The position numbers and the translations under genes were made by a program. A stretch of DNA of 64,000 bases from Polaribacter aquimarinus (GTDB lineage: Bacteria > Bacteroidota > Bacteroidia > Flavobacteriales > Flavobacteriaceae), in NCBI RefSeq assembly GCF_003129485.1, contig NZ_QFFG01000005.1, positions 1 through 64,000 on the forward strand, written 5' to 3'. Positions 9,619 through 19,576 of this stretch are shown here, one piece after another. Under the pieces are notes generated by a model that worked only from the letters and a program-made list of their open reading frames with translations, had not been told where the DNA came from and did not search any database. Numbering within the stretch: the first letter of the stretch is position 1; each line of letters begins with the position of its first letter.

Positions 9619-11178
9619 TTATTTACCTAATTGATTTGTCTTTTCTTTAATAATTAAAGCAATAGGTTTATTCTGAATTTTACTTTCTAACCAAGATAAA
9701 ATATCTAAATACAAGAAAGCTCTTTTTTCATAAGGATGATTTTCGAACACTTTTAATTTCGCGTGAATTTTCTTGAACTCGTTTTTAATTTCGTGTGGAA
9801 AAACATCACTTAAATCTCTAATAGATTCTAAAAATACTTTCTGAACCTCTTGTAAATTCTGCATTTTTAATAAGAATTTATAAGTGTCTACAAATTGTCT
9901 TTCCAAGTCATAATCTAAACCACATTCATAATGAGCGATTAAATTTAAAATTCGAGCAAAACATTGTAAATCTTCCGCAGAACTTAAGTTCTTTGATTTT
10001 ATGATTTTTTGTAAATAAGCTATACATTCTCTGTTCTTGCCCATTCCAAAATACAAACAAGCTATCTTATAATAGAGTAGAACTACATAATGATTGTCTA
10101 ATCTATTTTTATATTTATCAATTTTGTTATTAATAACATCTACTAAGTATTCTCCTTTCTCAAAAGAGCCCTCTAAAAAGTGTAAATGCAATTTGTTCGA
10201 ATAGAAATACAAGAAAATTAACAACTCGGTATTGGTGTTCATTGGAATTGATTTCTGATCAATTTCTGATTCAAAATGATTCAATTCTTGTTTAAAAACA
10301 GTAACGTTTTTTACCAAAAATGAAGCTTCTAATAGGTAATTTTTAGATTTTAGGTAAAAAACAGGATGGAGATTTATCAGTTTAGAGCTTTCAAATAAAT
10401 CCACACATTTTCTGGCGTATTTATAGCTTAATAAAAAGTCTTGTATCAAAAAACTATGCCATAAATGTGCCTTGTTTAACCATAATCTCTCACGAAAACC
10501 CAATTTTTGATATTCATATTTAGGCATTCTATCATTAAAATATTTATCGATAAACCTTAATTCTTCTTCGTTTTTTACATAGCCGTTTTGTAATAAATGA
10601 CTGTATAATTGTAATGATAAATTAGATAATTTACTGGCAATTACATTTTGCTGGCTGAGTTCTTTTGCTTGCACAGAAAGTTGATCAGCTCTATTGCTTA
10701 AACTTCTGGTAATGTACTGAGTTTCAATTACTTTTTCTAGTTCAACAATTTCGTAGGCAATATTTTTTTCTTCATTATCTAAAGCCATATTTTTAGCTTT
10801 ATCTAATAGTTTCAAACTTTGTTTATATAATCCTTTTTGGTACAAAACAGTTGCAAAATCTAACTGTTCTCTAATCTGAATTCGTACATTTTTGTGAGCT
10901 GGATTTAGACGTAAACTAATAAGAATTTGTTTGTACAAATGTGCTTTTAGGTTAGATAATTGTTGTTTAGAAACAATTCCACTTCCAATAATTACCTTTT
11001 CATCATAGACCTTAAGTTTTTCTAAAAACTTAAATAAAGAGAAGAATTTAGCATCTACGTTACCATCTAACCTACCTACATATAAGTTAAATTGTCTCTT
11101 TTCGGATTTAGTCAATGACTTGATTAAAACAAAAAGAGCATCATTTTGTTGATTGGCTGATGTAACACTTTTACTCAT
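9619..11178 (-). CDS. Conserved helical (TPR-like) protein of unknown function
   Basis: 519 residues, starting MSKSVTSANQQNDALFVLIK. There is no signal peptide or membrane segment. The sequence is almost entirely amphipathic helix with aromatic and Leu spacing like tetratricopeptide arrays (for example LYQKGLYKQSLKLLDKAK and YYKIACLYFGMGKNRECIAY), so it probably acts by protein-protein contact in the cytoplasm. I do not recognise a named family. It is divergent from leuA with 132 nt between starts and sits between the thr and leu/ilv operons, but nothing shows a role in amino-acid synthesis. Confidence 0.7.
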   Translation of the reverse strand: MSKSVTSANQQNDALFVLIKSLTKSEKRQFNLYVGRLDGNVDAKFFSLFKFLEKLKVYDEKVIIGSGIVSKQQLSNLKAHLYKQILISLRLNPAHKNVRIQIREQLDFATVLYQKGLYKQSLKLLDKAKNMALDNEEKNIAYEIVELEKVIETQYITRSLSNRADQLSVQAKELSQQNVIASKLSNLSLQLYSHLLQNGYVKNEEELRFIDKYFNDRMPKYEYQKLGFRERLWLNKAHLWHSFLIQDFLLSYKYARKCVDLFESSKLINLHPVFYLKSKNYLLEASFLVKNVTVFKQELNHFESEIDQKSIPMNTNTELLIFLYFYSNKLHLHFLEGSFEKGEYLVDVINNKIDKYKNRLDNHYVVLLYYKIACLYFGMGKNRECIAYLQKIIKSKNLSSAEDLQCFARILNLIAHYECGLDYDLERQFVDTYKFLLKMQNLQEVQKVFLESIRDLSDVFPHEIKNEFKKIHAKLKVFENHPYEKRAFLYLDILSWLESKIQNKPIALIIKEKTNQLGK

Positions 11179-11271
11179 ATACCTATGATAATCAGGTTTT
11201 TATGTTTTTTTTGACGAAATTAGAAATCGTACAGAATGGTAAAAATAACTATTTATTTTAATCTCTATACA

Positions 11272-11279
11272 TACATTTG
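11272..11279 (+). promoter_or_regulatory. -7 promoter box of leuA
   Basis: TACATTTG matches TAnnTTTG exactly and ends 31 nt before the leuA ATG. This leaves only about 25 nt of 5' UTR, too short for a leader peptide. No clear -33 TTG was seen. Confidence 0.5.
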
Positions 11280-11310
11280 AATATATAATAAGATAATCTT
11301 TACAGAAATT

Positions 11311-12486
11311 ATGCAAGATAATAAGGTTCAAATTTTTGATACAACATTGAGAGATGGAGAGCAAGTGCCTGGTTGTAAGTTAGATACTAAACAAAAATTA
11401 GTAATTGCTGAAAGATTAGATTTACTAGGTGTAAATGTTATTGAAGCTGGTTTCCCTGTATCGAGTCCTGGAGATTTTAATTCAGTTACAGAAATAGCAA
11501 AAATCGTAAAAAATGCAACGGTTTGTGGTTTAACAAGAGCAGTTGAGAATGATATTAAAGTAGCATCAGAAGCTTTAAAATATGCTAAACATCCAAGAAT
11601 TCATACTGGTATAGGTACTAGCGATTCTCATATTCAATTTAAATTTAAATCTTCTAGAGAAGCTGTAATAGAACGAGCAGTAAAAGCTGTTTCTTACGCA
11701 AAATCATTTGTAGAAGATGTAGAGTTTTATGCAGAAGATGCTGGTAGAACAGACAATGAATATTTAGCAAGGGTATGTGAAGCAGTTATTAAAGCTGGAG
11801 CTACAGTTTTAAATATTCCAGATACAACAGGGTATTGTTTACCTGAAGAATATGGTGCTAAAATGAAATATTTGCGTGAAAACGTAAAAGGTATAGATAA
11901 TGTTATTCTTTCTTGCCATTGTCACAACGATTTAGGTATGGCAACTGCAAATTCAATTTCAGGTGTAATCAATGGGGCGCGTCAAATAGAGTGTACTATA
12001 AACGGAATTGGAGAAAGAGCAGGAAATACTGCATTAGAAGAAGTAGTTATGGTACTAAAACAACATCCATACTTAAACTTAGAAACAAGTATTAATACAA
12101 AGTTATTATATGATACTTCGATAATGGTTCGTGAAAGTATGGGGATGCCAGTGCAACCCAATAAAGCCATTGTTGGAGCAAATGCATTTGCACATAGTTC
12201 TGGAATTCATCAAGATGGAGTGATTAAAAACAGAGAAACATACGAAATTATGGATCCTGAAGACGTAGGCGTTACAGAAAGTGCAATAGTATTAACCGCA
12301 AGAAGCGGTAGAGCAGCTTTAGCATATAGAGCAAAAAAGATTGGATACGAATTAACTAAAGTTCAGTTAGATATTGCTTATACTGCTTTTTTAAATAAAG
12401 CAGATCAACAAAAAGAAGTAAAAGATGAAGATATTCATCAAATTATGAGTGAAGTTAACAAAACTTCAAAAATAGCAACAGCTTAA
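11311..12486 (+). CDS. leuA: 2-isopropylmalate synthase, short form
   Basis: Condenses acetyl-CoA with 2-oxoisovalerate, the committed step to leucine. The DRE-TIM barrel is complete: [16 protein letters not shown] at the start (metal and substrate site), [17 protein letters not shown] (HxH metal ligands, about residue 205), the [10 protein letters not shown] motif, and [13 protein letters not shown] in the linker. The protein has 391 residues and ends soon after the subdomains, so the C-terminal leucine-binding dimer domain found in LeuA proteins of about 500 residues is absent. The reading as LeuA rather than citramalate or homocitrate synthase rests on motifs and on leuB next door. The lost domain suggests no classical allosteric leucine site. 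Confidence 0.88.
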   Translation: MQDNKVQIFDTTLRDGEQVPGCKLDTKQKLVIAERLDLLGVNVIEAGFPVSSPGDFNSVTEIAKIVKNATVCGLTRAVENDIKVASEALKYAKHPRIHTGIGTSDSHIQFKFKSSREAVIERAVKAVSYAKSFVEDVEFYAEDAGRTDNEYLARVCEAVIKAGATVLNIPDTTGYCLPEEYGAKMKYLRENVKGIDNVILSCHCHNDLGMATANSISGVINGARQIECTINGIGERAGNTALEEVVMVLKQHPYLNLETSINTKLLYDTSIMVRESMGMPVQPNKAIVGANAFAHSSGIHQDGVIKNRETYEIMDPEDVGVTESAIVLTARSGRAALAYRAKKIGYELTKVQLDIAYTAFLNKADQQKEVKDEDIHQIMSEVNKTSKIATA

Positions 12487-12521
12487 AATATAAAAAATCA
12501 ACCTTAAACTTTGTCTTCATT

Positions 12522-12565
12522 GGTAGCTACGCGTTTCTAGTCAACTATTGAAATAAATAGCTACC
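12522..12565 (+). promoter_or_regulatory. Inverted repeat and -7 box before leuB
   Basis: An 8-bp inverted repeat, GGTAGCTA (12522-12529) and TAGCTACC (12558-12565), sits in the 110-nt leuA-leuB gap. The right arm overlaps a perfect -7 box TACCTTTG (12562-12569), so leuB probably has its own promoter. The repeat may be an operator or an RNA hairpin of the leuA transcript. Confidence 0.45.
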
Positions 12566-12596
12566 TTTGATAAGACAGAATTTAGAGAATTACTTA

Positions 12597-13718
12597 ATGA
12601 AGTATACTATTGCAGTTATCCCAGGAGATGGAATTGGACCAGAAGTAACCAATCAAGCAAAAAAAGCATTAGATGCCGTTGCTGAGGTGTATGACCATAT
12701 TTTTTTATATAAGGAAGTTCAAATGGGAGCTTGTGCAATCGATAAAACCGGAGTCCCATTACCAGAAGAAACTATCAAGGTTTGTAAAGAAGCAGATGCA
12801 ATCTTGTTTGGCGCAGTTGGTGATCCAAGATTTGATAATGATCCAACTGCTAAAATTAGACCAGAACAAGGTTTATTACAACTTAGACAAGAATTAGATT
12901 TGTTTTGTAATGTAAGACCAGTTAAAGCGTATCATCATCTGCTTAAAAATTCTCCTTTAAAAAAAGAAATTATTTCCGGAACAGATGTAGCTATTTTTAG
13001 AGAGTTATCTGGTGGTATTTATTTTGGTAGAAAAGAATTAAGTAAAGATGGAAAAGTTGCTTTCGATGGATGTCAATATTCAGTTGATGAAATTATAAGA
13101 ATTGCACATTTAGCTTTTAAAGCGGCTCAAAATAGAAAAAAGAAACTAACATTAATAGATAAAGCAAATGTTTTAGAAACATCTCGCTTGTGGAGAAAAA
13201 CTGTTGCAGAAGTTGCTAAAGATTACAAAGATGTAGATTTAAATTTTATGTTTGTAGACAATGCAACCATGCAAATTGTTCTTAATCCTAAACAGTTTGA
13301 TGTTGTTTTAACCGAAAATTTATTTGGCGATATTATTTCTGATGTCGCCTGTGTTATAGGTGGTTCTATCGGTATGTTGGCTTCAAGTTCAATAGGTAAA
13401 GAAAACGCATTATTCGAGCCAATTCATGGCTCTTATCCACAAGCTAAGGGTAAAGATATTGCAAATCCTTTAGCATCGATTTTATCTGCGTCTTTATTAT
13501 TAGAGCATTTAGGTTTACAAGATGAAGCAGATGCGATTCAAAGAGCAGTGGAAAAATCTTTGGATTTAGGAATTACAACCAAAGATTTAAGAAGTAAAAA
13601 TCAAACTTTTACAACAACCTCAAAAGTAGGTGATTTTATTGCAGATTATATTGAAAACCAAGAGGATAGTAATATGAATTTTAAAAATATTCATATGGGG
13701 CAAAGTACAATTATTTAA
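12597..13718 (+). CDS. leuB: 3-isopropylmalate dehydrogenase
   Basis: NAD-dependent oxidative decarboxylation of 3-isopropylmalate in leucine synthesis. The protein starts with MKYTIAVIPGDGIGPEV, the usual first strand of the family. An upstream in-frame TTG at 12567 lies inside the promoter box and is rejected. Visible motifs are AVGDPRFDN, the substrate-binding ISGTDVAIFRELSGGIYFG, and the metal/NAD site ENLFGDIISDVACVIGGSIG with EPIHGSYP further on. 373 residues, normal length. leuC and leuD (isopropylmalate isomerase) are not in this window. Confidence 0.95.
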   Translation: MKYTIAVIPGDGIGPEVTNQAKKALDAVAEVYDHIFLYKEVQMGACAIDKTGVPLPEETIKVCKEADAILFGAVGDPRFDNDPTAKIRPEQGLLQLRQELDLFCNVRPVKAYHHLLKNSPLKKEIISGTDVAIFRELSGGIYFGRKELSKDGKVAFDGCQYSVDEIIRIAHLAFKAAQNRKKKLTLIDKANVLETSRLWRKTVAEVAKDYKDVDLNFMFVDNATMQIVLNPKQFDVVLTENLFGDIISDVACVIGGSIGMLASSSIGKENALFEPIHGSYPQAKGKDIANPLASILSASLLLEHLGLQDEADAIQRAVEKSLDLGITTKDLRSKNQTFTTTSKVGDFIADYIENQEDSNMNFKNIHMGQSTII

Positions 13719-13774
13719 AATTTTAGAAATTTTGTTTGGAAAATCAGATATATTTTTCAAATATTTAAAGCATT

Positions 13775-13843
13775 ATGAAAAAACAAATTGTAAAGATTAT
13801 TTCTATTGTCCTTGTCATTGATTATTACATGACGAAGGAGTGA
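13775..13843 (+). CDS. ilv operon leader peptide (Ile/Val-rich)
   Basis: A 22-codon frame begins MKKQIVKIISIVLVID and ends ...YYMTKE. The core has six Ile, three Val and one Leu in 14 residues, which fits a sensor of branched-chain aminoacyl-tRNA supply. It is followed after 24 nt by a strong intrinsic terminator and after 222 nt by ilvD. The arrangement of leader peptide, terminator and ilv genes is that of a classical attenuator such as E. coli ilvL. The peptide and terminator are seen directly; the regulatory role is inferred. Confidence 0.75.
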   Translation: MKKQIVKIISIVLVIDYYMTKE

Positions 13844-13867
13844 TATTTATATATAAAATTTAAATTG

Positions 13868-13896
13868 AAACCTTCCTCATAAACGGAAGGTTTTTT
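13868..13896 (+). terminator. ilv attenuator terminator
   Basis: Perfect 9-bp stem AAACCTTCC / GGAAGGTTT (13868-13876, 13885-13893) with an 8-nt loop and a run of six T. It lies between the Ile/Val-rich leader peptide and ilvD, so it would stop transcription before the operon. GAAGG at 13834-13838, inside the last leader codons, could pair with CCTTC of the 5' arm and act as a short antiterminator. The rest of 13897-14065 is AT-rich without other recognisable elements. Confidence 0.8.
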
Positions 13897-14065
13897 ATTG
13901 CATTTTTTTTACAATTGGATATCATATTAAAAAGGGGTTAAATAATTGATAATAAAGGTTTTGTGATATTTTTTTAACATCTGAAAGTAAAGAACATAAT
14001 TGAGTTTTATGCAACAAAAATCTAGAAATAGAATAATTTAGTCAACAAAATTAAGAAATCATTAA

Positions 14066-15742
14066 ATGAAACTTAACAAACATAGTAGTAGATTAACACA
14101 AGACGAATCTCAACCAGCATCTCAAGCAATGCTGTATGCTGCAGGATTAACTGATGAGGACATGCAAAAAGCACAAATTGGTATTGCTAGTACTGGGTAC
14201 GATGGTAATCCTTGTAACATGCATTTGAATCGTTTGAAAGACGAAGTCAAAGTGGAATGTAATATTGCAGATATGGTTGGTTTAGGATTCAATACAATTG
14301 GTGTTTCTGATGGAATTTCTATGGGAACTTCTGGTATGAATTACTCGTTGGTTTCTAGAGATATTATAGCAGATTCAATCGAAACTGTAATGAATGCACA
14401 AAGTTATGATGCATTGGTCGCTATTGTTGGTTGCGATAAAAACATGCCTGGAGCAATTATGGCAATGTTGCGTTTAAATCGTCCATCAATAATGATGTAT
14501 GGTGGTTCAACTGCATCAGGAGAATACAAGGGAAAAAAATTAAATATTGTTTCTGCTTTTGAAGCTTTAGGGCAAAAAGTAGCAGGAGAAATAGACGAAG
14601 CAGAATATAAAGAAATTATTAAACGTTCAATCCCAGGAGCTGGAGCTTGTGGAGGAATGTACACCGCAAACACAATGGCTTCAGCTATTGAATGTATGGG
14701 GTTTGCATTGCCTTATAATTCATCAATTCCAGCTGAAAATCCAAATAAATTATCTGAAGCGGAAAGAACGGCTAGAGCAATAAAAAACTTATTAGAATTA
14801 GATTTAAAACCATTAGATATTATCTCTAAAAAATCTCTAGAAAATGCAGTCACATTGGTAAATGCTTTGGGGGGTTCTACTAATGCAGTATTACACTTTT
14901 TAGCTATTGCACATGCAGCAGATATCGATTTTAAGTTAGAAGACTTTCAAAGAGTTAGCGATAGAACACCTTTAATTGGAGATTTGAAGCCTTCTGGTAA
15001 ATATTTAATGGAAGATGTTCATAGTATTGGAGGAATTCCTGCAATCATGAAGTACTTATTAGAAAATGGGTATTTACATGGAGACTGTATGACAGTTACA
15101 GGTAAAACATTAGCAGAAAACTTAGCAGATGTAGAGGCTATTGAATTTGAAGAACAAGATATTGTATATCAAAAAGAAAATGCCTTAAAAAAATCTGGGA
15201 ATTTACAGATTTTGTACGGTAACCTTGCAGAAGAAGGTGCTGTAGCAAAAATTTCTGGAAATGAAGGTTTATTATTTGAAGGAAAGGCAGTAGTGTATAA
15301 TAGTGAGCAAGATGCTAATACAGGAATTTCTAACGGAGAAGTAGAAAGAGGTGACGTAGTCGTCATTAGATATGTAGGTCCAAAAGGAGGTCCTGGAATG
15401 CCAGAAATGTTAAAGCCAACTTCTTTAATTATGGGAGCAGGTTTAGGAAAATCTGTAGCGTTAATTACGGATGGTCGTTTTTCTGGAGGTACTCATGGTT
15501 TTGTTGTTGGTCATATTACACCTGAAGCAATAAACGGGGGTGCTATAGGATTGATTGAAACAGGAGATAAAATTAGAATTAGTGCAGAAGATAACTCTAT
15601 CAATGTGTTAATTTCTGATGAAGAAATGGCAGAAAGGAAAGCAAAATGGACTGCTCCTGAGCCAAAACACAAAAAAGGAATTTTATATAAATACGCGAAA
15701 TCAGTAGCGTCAGCATCTAAAGGATGTGTAACTGATTTATAA
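14066..15742 (+). CDS. ilvD: Dihydroxy-acid dehydratase
   Basis: Fe-S dehydratase that makes 2-oxoisovalerate and 2-oxo-3-methylvalerate, precursors of Val/Leu and Ile. 558 residues. The cluster cysteines can be seen in GNPCNMHL (about residue 50), VGCDKNMPG (about 120) and [15 protein letters not shown] (about 195). The C-terminal [14 protein letters not shown] segment is also typical. First structural gene of ilvD-ilvB-ilvN-ilvC, 12 nt before ilvB, and downstream of the attenuator. Confidence 0.96.
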   Translation: MKLNKHSSRLTQDESQPASQAMLYAAGLTDEDMQKAQIGIASTGYDGNPCNMHLNRLKDEVKVECNIADMVGLGFNTIGVSDGISMGTSGMNYSLVSRDIIADSIETVMNAQSYDALVAIVGCDKNMPGAIMAMLRLNRPSIMMYGGSTASGEYKGKKLNIVSAFEALGQKVAGEIDEAEYKEIIKRSIPGAGACGGMYTANTMASAIECMGFALPYNSSIPAENPNKLSEAERTARAIKNLLELDLKPLDIISKKSLENAVTLVNALGGSTNAVLHFLAIAHAADIDFKLEDFQRVSDRTPLIGDLKPSGKYLMEDVHSIGGIPAIMKYLLENGYLHGDCMTVTGKTLAENLADVEAIEFEEQDIVYQKENALKKSGNLQILYGNLAEEGAVAKISGNEGLLFEGKAVVYNSEQDANTGISNGEVERGDVVVIRYVGPKGGPGMPEMLKPTSLIMGAGLGKSVALITDGRFSGGTHGFVVGHITPEAINGGAIGLIETGDKIRISAEDNSINVLISDEEMAERKAKWTAPEPKHKKGILYKYAKSVASASKGCVTDL

Positions 15743-15754
15743 AAAAATAAAAAT

Positions 15755-17488
15755 ATGGATACACAAACCATAAAAACTCAGCAAAAATCTACCAAAGCTA
15801 CAGAGCGTATTTCTGGTAGTGAGGCAATTGTTAGATGTTTGATTGAAGAAGGTGTTGATATTCTTTACGGATATCCTGGAGGAGCAATTATGCCTGTGTA
15901 CGATGAATTGTACAAATATCAAGGTAAAATCCATCATGTATTAACAAGACATGAACAAGGAGCAACTCATGCGGCTCAAGGTTATGCAAGAATTTCTGGA
16001 AAAGTAGGAGTAGCAATGGCAACTTCTGGCCCAGGAGCAACAAATTTAATTACAGGTATTGCAGATGCTCAAATAGATTCTACACCAATGGTGTGTATTA
16101 CAGGGCAAGTACCTTCTCATTTATTGGGTTCAGACGCATTTCAAGAAACAGATATTGTGGGTATTTCAACCCCAGTTACAAAATGGAATTGTCAAGTTAC
16201 TAGGGCAGAAGATATTCCTTCTGCGATTGCTAAAGCATTTTATATTGCTAAAAGCGGAAGACCAGGACCAGTTTTGGTAGATATTACTAAAGATGCGCAA
16301 TTTAATGAATTTGATTTTTCTTACGAAAAATGTGAAAAAATTAGAAGTTATAATCCAATCCCTAAAACAGACATAAATAAAGTTTCTGAAGCTGCAGCTT
16401 TAATTAATGCTGCAAAAAAACCGCTAATTGTTTGGGGACAAGGAGTTATTTTAAGTAAAGCTGAAGAGCAATTAAAATCAGTGGTAGAAAAAGCAGGGAT
16501 ACCAGCTGCGTGGACTATTTTAGGCGCTTCTGCGATTCCAACTTCACATCCTTTAAATGTTGGAATGGTAGGTATGCATGGTAATTATGCACCCAATATA
16601 TTAACCAATGAATGTGATGTGTTAATTGCTATTGGAATGCGTTTTGACGATCGTGTTACAGGAAGCTTATCTACCTATGCAAAACAAGCTAAAGTAATTC
16701 ATTTTGAAATTGACCCTGCAGAAGTTGATAAGAATGTAAAAACTGATGTTGCAGTTTTAGGTGATGCCAAAACAAGTTTAGAACTATTGTTACCTTTATT
16801 GAATGAAAGCTTCCATAACGATTGGCATCAGAAGTTCAAAGATTTGTATCAAATAGAATACGATAAGGTAATCAAAAACGATTTATACCCAACAAAAGAA
16901 GGTTTAACCATGGCTGAAGTGTTGAAGGAAATTAACATTCAGAGTGAAGGTAAAGCTGCTATTGTTAGCGATGTAGGGCAACATCAAATGATTGCTTGTA
17001 GATATGCAGATTTTAATGTAACCAAAAGTAACATTACCTCAGGCGGATTAGGAACAATGGGATTTGGTTTGCCAGCAGCAATTGGTGCTAAAATGGCAGC
17101 TCCAGACCGTGAAGTAGTTTCTATTTCTGGAGATGGAGGTTACCAAATGACATTGCAAGAATTAGGTACCATTTTTCAGCAAAAAGCAGCGGTTAAAGTG
17201 GTGGTGTTGAATAACGATTTCTTAGGTATGGTGCGTCAATGGCAACAATTATTTTTTGACAAAAGATATGCATCTACAGAAATGGTAAATCCAAACTTTG
17301 TAGCAATTGCAGAAGGATATTATATCAAAGCAAGAAAAGTTACAAAAAGAGAAGAATTGGCAGAAGCTGTTGCAGAAATGATGCAAAGTAAAGAAGCTTA
17401 TTTTTTAGAAGTTTGCGTAGAAAAAGAAGATAATGTATTTCCTATGATTCCATCAGGAGCTAGTGTTTCAGACATAAGATTAGAATAA
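15755..17488 (+). CDS. ilvB: Acetolactate synthase, large (catalytic) subunit
   Basis: ThDP-dependent synthesis of acetolactate or acetohydroxybutyrate from pyruvate. The 577-residue protein has an N-terminal pyrimidine-binding domain (GYPGGAIMPVYDEL, catalytic Glu in TRHEQGATHAAQGYA), a central FAD-type domain, and the C-terminal ThDP motif from GDGGYQMTLQEL to LNNDFLGMVRQWQ. It overlaps the small-subunit gene by one base, which suggests coupled translation of the two subunits. Confidence 0.96.
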   Translation: MDTQTIKTQQKSTKATERISGSEAIVRCLIEEGVDILYGYPGGAIMPVYDELYKYQGKIHHVLTRHEQGATHAAQGYARISGKVGVAMATSGPGATNLITGIADAQIDSTPMVCITGQVPSHLLGSDAFQETDIVGISTPVTKWNCQVTRAEDIPSAIAKAFYIAKSGRPGPVLVDITKDAQFNEFDFSYEKCEKIRSYNPIPKTDINKVSEAAALINAAKKPLIVWGQGVILSKAEEQLKSVVEKAGIPAAWTILGASAIPTSHPLNVGMVGMHGNYAPNILTNECDVLIAIGMRFDDRVTGSLSTYAKQAKVIHFEIDPAEVDKNVKTDVAVLGDAKTSLELLLPLLNESFHNDWHQKFKDLYQIEYDKVIKNDLYPTKEGLTMAEVLKEINIQSEGKAAIVSDVGQHQMIACRYADFNVTKSNITSGGLGTMGFGLPAAIGAKMAAPDREVVSISGDGGYQMTLQELGTIFQQKAAVKVVVLNNDFLGMVRQWQQLFFDKRYASTEMVNPNFVAIAEGYYIKARKVTKREELAEAVAEMMQSKEAYFLEVCVEKEDNVFPMIPSGASVSDIRLE

Positions 17489-18018
17489 TGAGTACAGAAA
17501 AAGAACTATTTACAGTATCGATTTATACTGAAAATAATATAGGATTATTGAATAGAATTTCAGCAATCTTTCAAAGAAGACATATCAACATAGAGAGTTT
17601 AAATACTTCTCCATCGGAAATTGTTGGAGTTTCTAAATTTACCATAGTTGTATATATGACAGAGGTAAATATTAAGAAAGTAATCGGTCAAATAGAAAAA
17701 CAAGTAGAGGTAATTAAAGCATATTACCATGACGAAGATGACACCATTTATCAAATTTCAGGGTTGTTTAAAATTAAGTCAGATTTGTTATTTGAAGAAC
17801 GTCAAATTCAGAACATTATTAAAGAAAGTGGTGCTCGTATTGTAACTGTGAATAAAGAGTTTTTTGTTCTTGAAAAATCAGGAAAAAGAGAAGAATTAAT
17901 AGAGTTACATCAGCAATTAAGCAAATTTGGTATAATGCAATTTACTCGTTCGGGAAGGATAGCAGTTACTAAAGACGAAATGAAAATATCAACATTATTA
18001 CAAACATACAACAACTAA
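17488..18018 (+). CDS. ilvN: Acetolactate synthase, small (regulatory) subunit
   Basis: The N-terminal ACT domain (about residues 7-80; [20 protein letters not shown]) is the valine-binding regulatory domain of the enzyme. A C-terminal domain (about 95-170) is typical of the longer IlvH/IlvN type. 176 residues. The start overlaps the stop of ilvB (TAATG). It normally tunes activity and feedback inhibition of the IlvB subunit. Confidence 0.93.
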   Translation: MSTEKELFTVSIYTENNIGLLNRISAIFQRRHINIESLNTSPSEIVGVSKFTIVVYMTEVNIKKVIGQIEKQVEVIKAYYHDEDDTIYQISGLFKIKSDLLFEERQIQNIIKESGARIVTVNKEFFVLEKSGKREELIELHQQLSKFGIMQFTRSGRIAVTKDEMKISTLLQTYNN

Positions 18019-18028
18019 ATATACAGAG

Positions 18029-19504
18029 ATGTCAAATTATTTTAACACATTAACATTAAGAGAGAAATTAGAGCAATTAGGACAATGTCGATTTATGGAT
18101 GCTTCAGAATTTGGAGCTGGAGTAGATGCATTAAAAGGAAAGAAAATTGTTATTGTGGGCTGTGGAGCTCAAGGATTAAACCAAGGATTAAATATGAGAG
18201 ATTCTGGTTTAGATATTTCTTATGCGCTTCGTCAAACAGCTATAGATCAAAAGAGAGATTCTTTTAAAAATGCAACTTCTAATAACTTTACAGTTGGTAC
18301 TTATGAAGAACTTTTGCCAACAGCAGATTTAGTAATTAACTTAACGCCAGATAAACAACATACTAATGTTGTTAAAGCGGTAATGCCTTTAATGAAAAAA
18401 GGAGCAACATTAAGTTATTCTCACGGTTTTAATATCGTTGAAGAAGGAATGCAAATTCGTGAAGATTTAACAGTTATAATGGTTGCACCAAAATGCCCAG
18501 GTTCTGAGGTTCGTGAAGAATATAAAAGAGGGTTTGGAGTACCAACATTAATTGCTGTTCACCCAAATAACGATCCAGAAAATAAAGGTTGGGCTCAAGC
18601 AAAAGCATATGCAGTTGCAACCGGAGGTCATAGAGCAGGAGTTTTAGCGTCTTCATTTGTGGCAGAGGTGAAATCTGATTTAATGGGAGAGCAAACAATT
18701 TTATGTGGTTTGTTACAGACAGGTGCAATTTTATCTTTTGACAAAATGGTTGAGGAGGGAATTGATGCTGGTTATGCAGCGAAGTTAATTCAATATGGTT
18801 GGGAAACTGTAACTGAAGCATTAAAGCATGGAGGAATCACAAATATGATGGATAGATTATCTAATCCAGCTAAGGTAGAAGCCTTCCGTTTATCAGAAGA
18901 ATTAAAGGATATCATGCGTCCATTATTCCAAAAGCATATGGATGATATTATGACTGGTCATTTTTCTAAAACAATGATGGAAGATTGGGCAAATGATGAT
19001 GTAAACCTATTAAAATGGAGAGCAGCAACTGGAGAAACAGCATTTGAAAAACAACAAATAACAAATCAAGAAATTCCTGAACAAGAATACTTTGATCATG
19101 GAACTTTATTAGTTGCTTTTGTTAGAGCTGGAGTAGAATTAGCTTTCGAAGCAATGACAGAATCTGGTATTATTGATGAGTCTGCTTACTATGAGTCTTT
19201 ACATGAAACGCCATTAATTGCAAACACAATTGCACGTAAAAAATTATTTGAAATGAATCGTGTAATTTCTGATACTGCAGAGTATGGATGTTATTTATTT
19301 GATCATGCTTGTAAACCTTTACTAGCTGATTTTATGAAAACAGTTTCTACCAACGTAATTGGTAAAACTTTTAGTTCAGAAAATGGAGTTGACAATCAAG
19401 AATTGATTAAGATTAATAAGATTATTAGAAATCACCCGGTAGAAATTATTGGAGAGCAATTAAGAGCTTCTATGACAGCAATGAAAGTGATAAAATCTGC
19501 CTAA
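18029..19504 (+). CDS. ilvC: Ketol-acid reductoisomerase, class II
   Basis: NADPH-dependent isomeroreductase, second step of Val/Ile synthesis. The 491-residue length is that of the long, E. coli-like class II enzyme with a duplicated C-terminal knotted domain. Visible parts are the Rossmann motif [19 protein letters not shown] (about residues 34-52), the [17 protein letters not shown] segment (about 151) and the metal-site [12 protein letters not shown] helix (about 215). Last gene of the attenuated ilv operon, closed by the terminator at 19528. Confidence 0.96.
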   Translation: MSNYFNTLTLREKLEQLGQCRFMDASEFGAGVDALKGKKIVIVGCGAQGLNQGLNMRDSGLDISYALRQTAIDQKRDSFKNATSNNFTVGTYEELLPTADLVINLTPDKQHTNVVKAVMPLMKKGATLSYSHGFNIVEEGMQIREDLTVIMVAPKCPGSEVREEYKRGFGVPTLIAVHPNNDPENKGWAQAKAYAVATGGHRAGVLASSFVAEVKSDLMGEQTILCGLLQTGAILSFDKMVEEGIDAGYAAKLIQYGWETVTEALKHGGITNMMDRLSNPAKVEAFRLSEELKDIMRPLFQKHMDDIMTGHFSKTMMEDWANDDVNLLKWRAATGETAFEKQQITNQEIPEQEYFDHGTLLVAFVRAGVELAFEAMTESGIIDESAYYESLHETPLIANTIARKKLFEMNRVISDTAEYGCYLFDHACKPLLADFMKTVSTNVIGKTFSSENGVDNQELIKINKIIRNHPVEIIGEQLRASMTAMKVIKSA

Positions 19505-19527
19505 ATAATAATAAAAAATTTTTATTT

Positions 19528-19564
19528 AGATCCTTCAGATTTATGAAATCTGAAGGATCTTTTT
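19528..19564 (+). terminator. Terminator after ilvC
   Basis: Perfect 15-bp stem (19528-19542 and 19546-19560) with a 3-nt loop followed by TTTTT. It separates the ilvDBNC transcript from ilvA. Confidence 0.88.
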
Positions 19565-19576
19565 GTATTTTTGAGT

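Noticed and set aside
11185..11211. Short Ile/Phe frame upstream of leuA as a leader peptide
   Set aside because: It lies upstream of the leuA promoter box, so it would not be on the leuA transcript, and it is not Leu-rich.
12567..12596. TTG at 12567 as leuB start
   Set aside because: It lies inside the -7 promoter box and adds residues not seen in the family; the ATG at 12597 gives the normal N-terminus.
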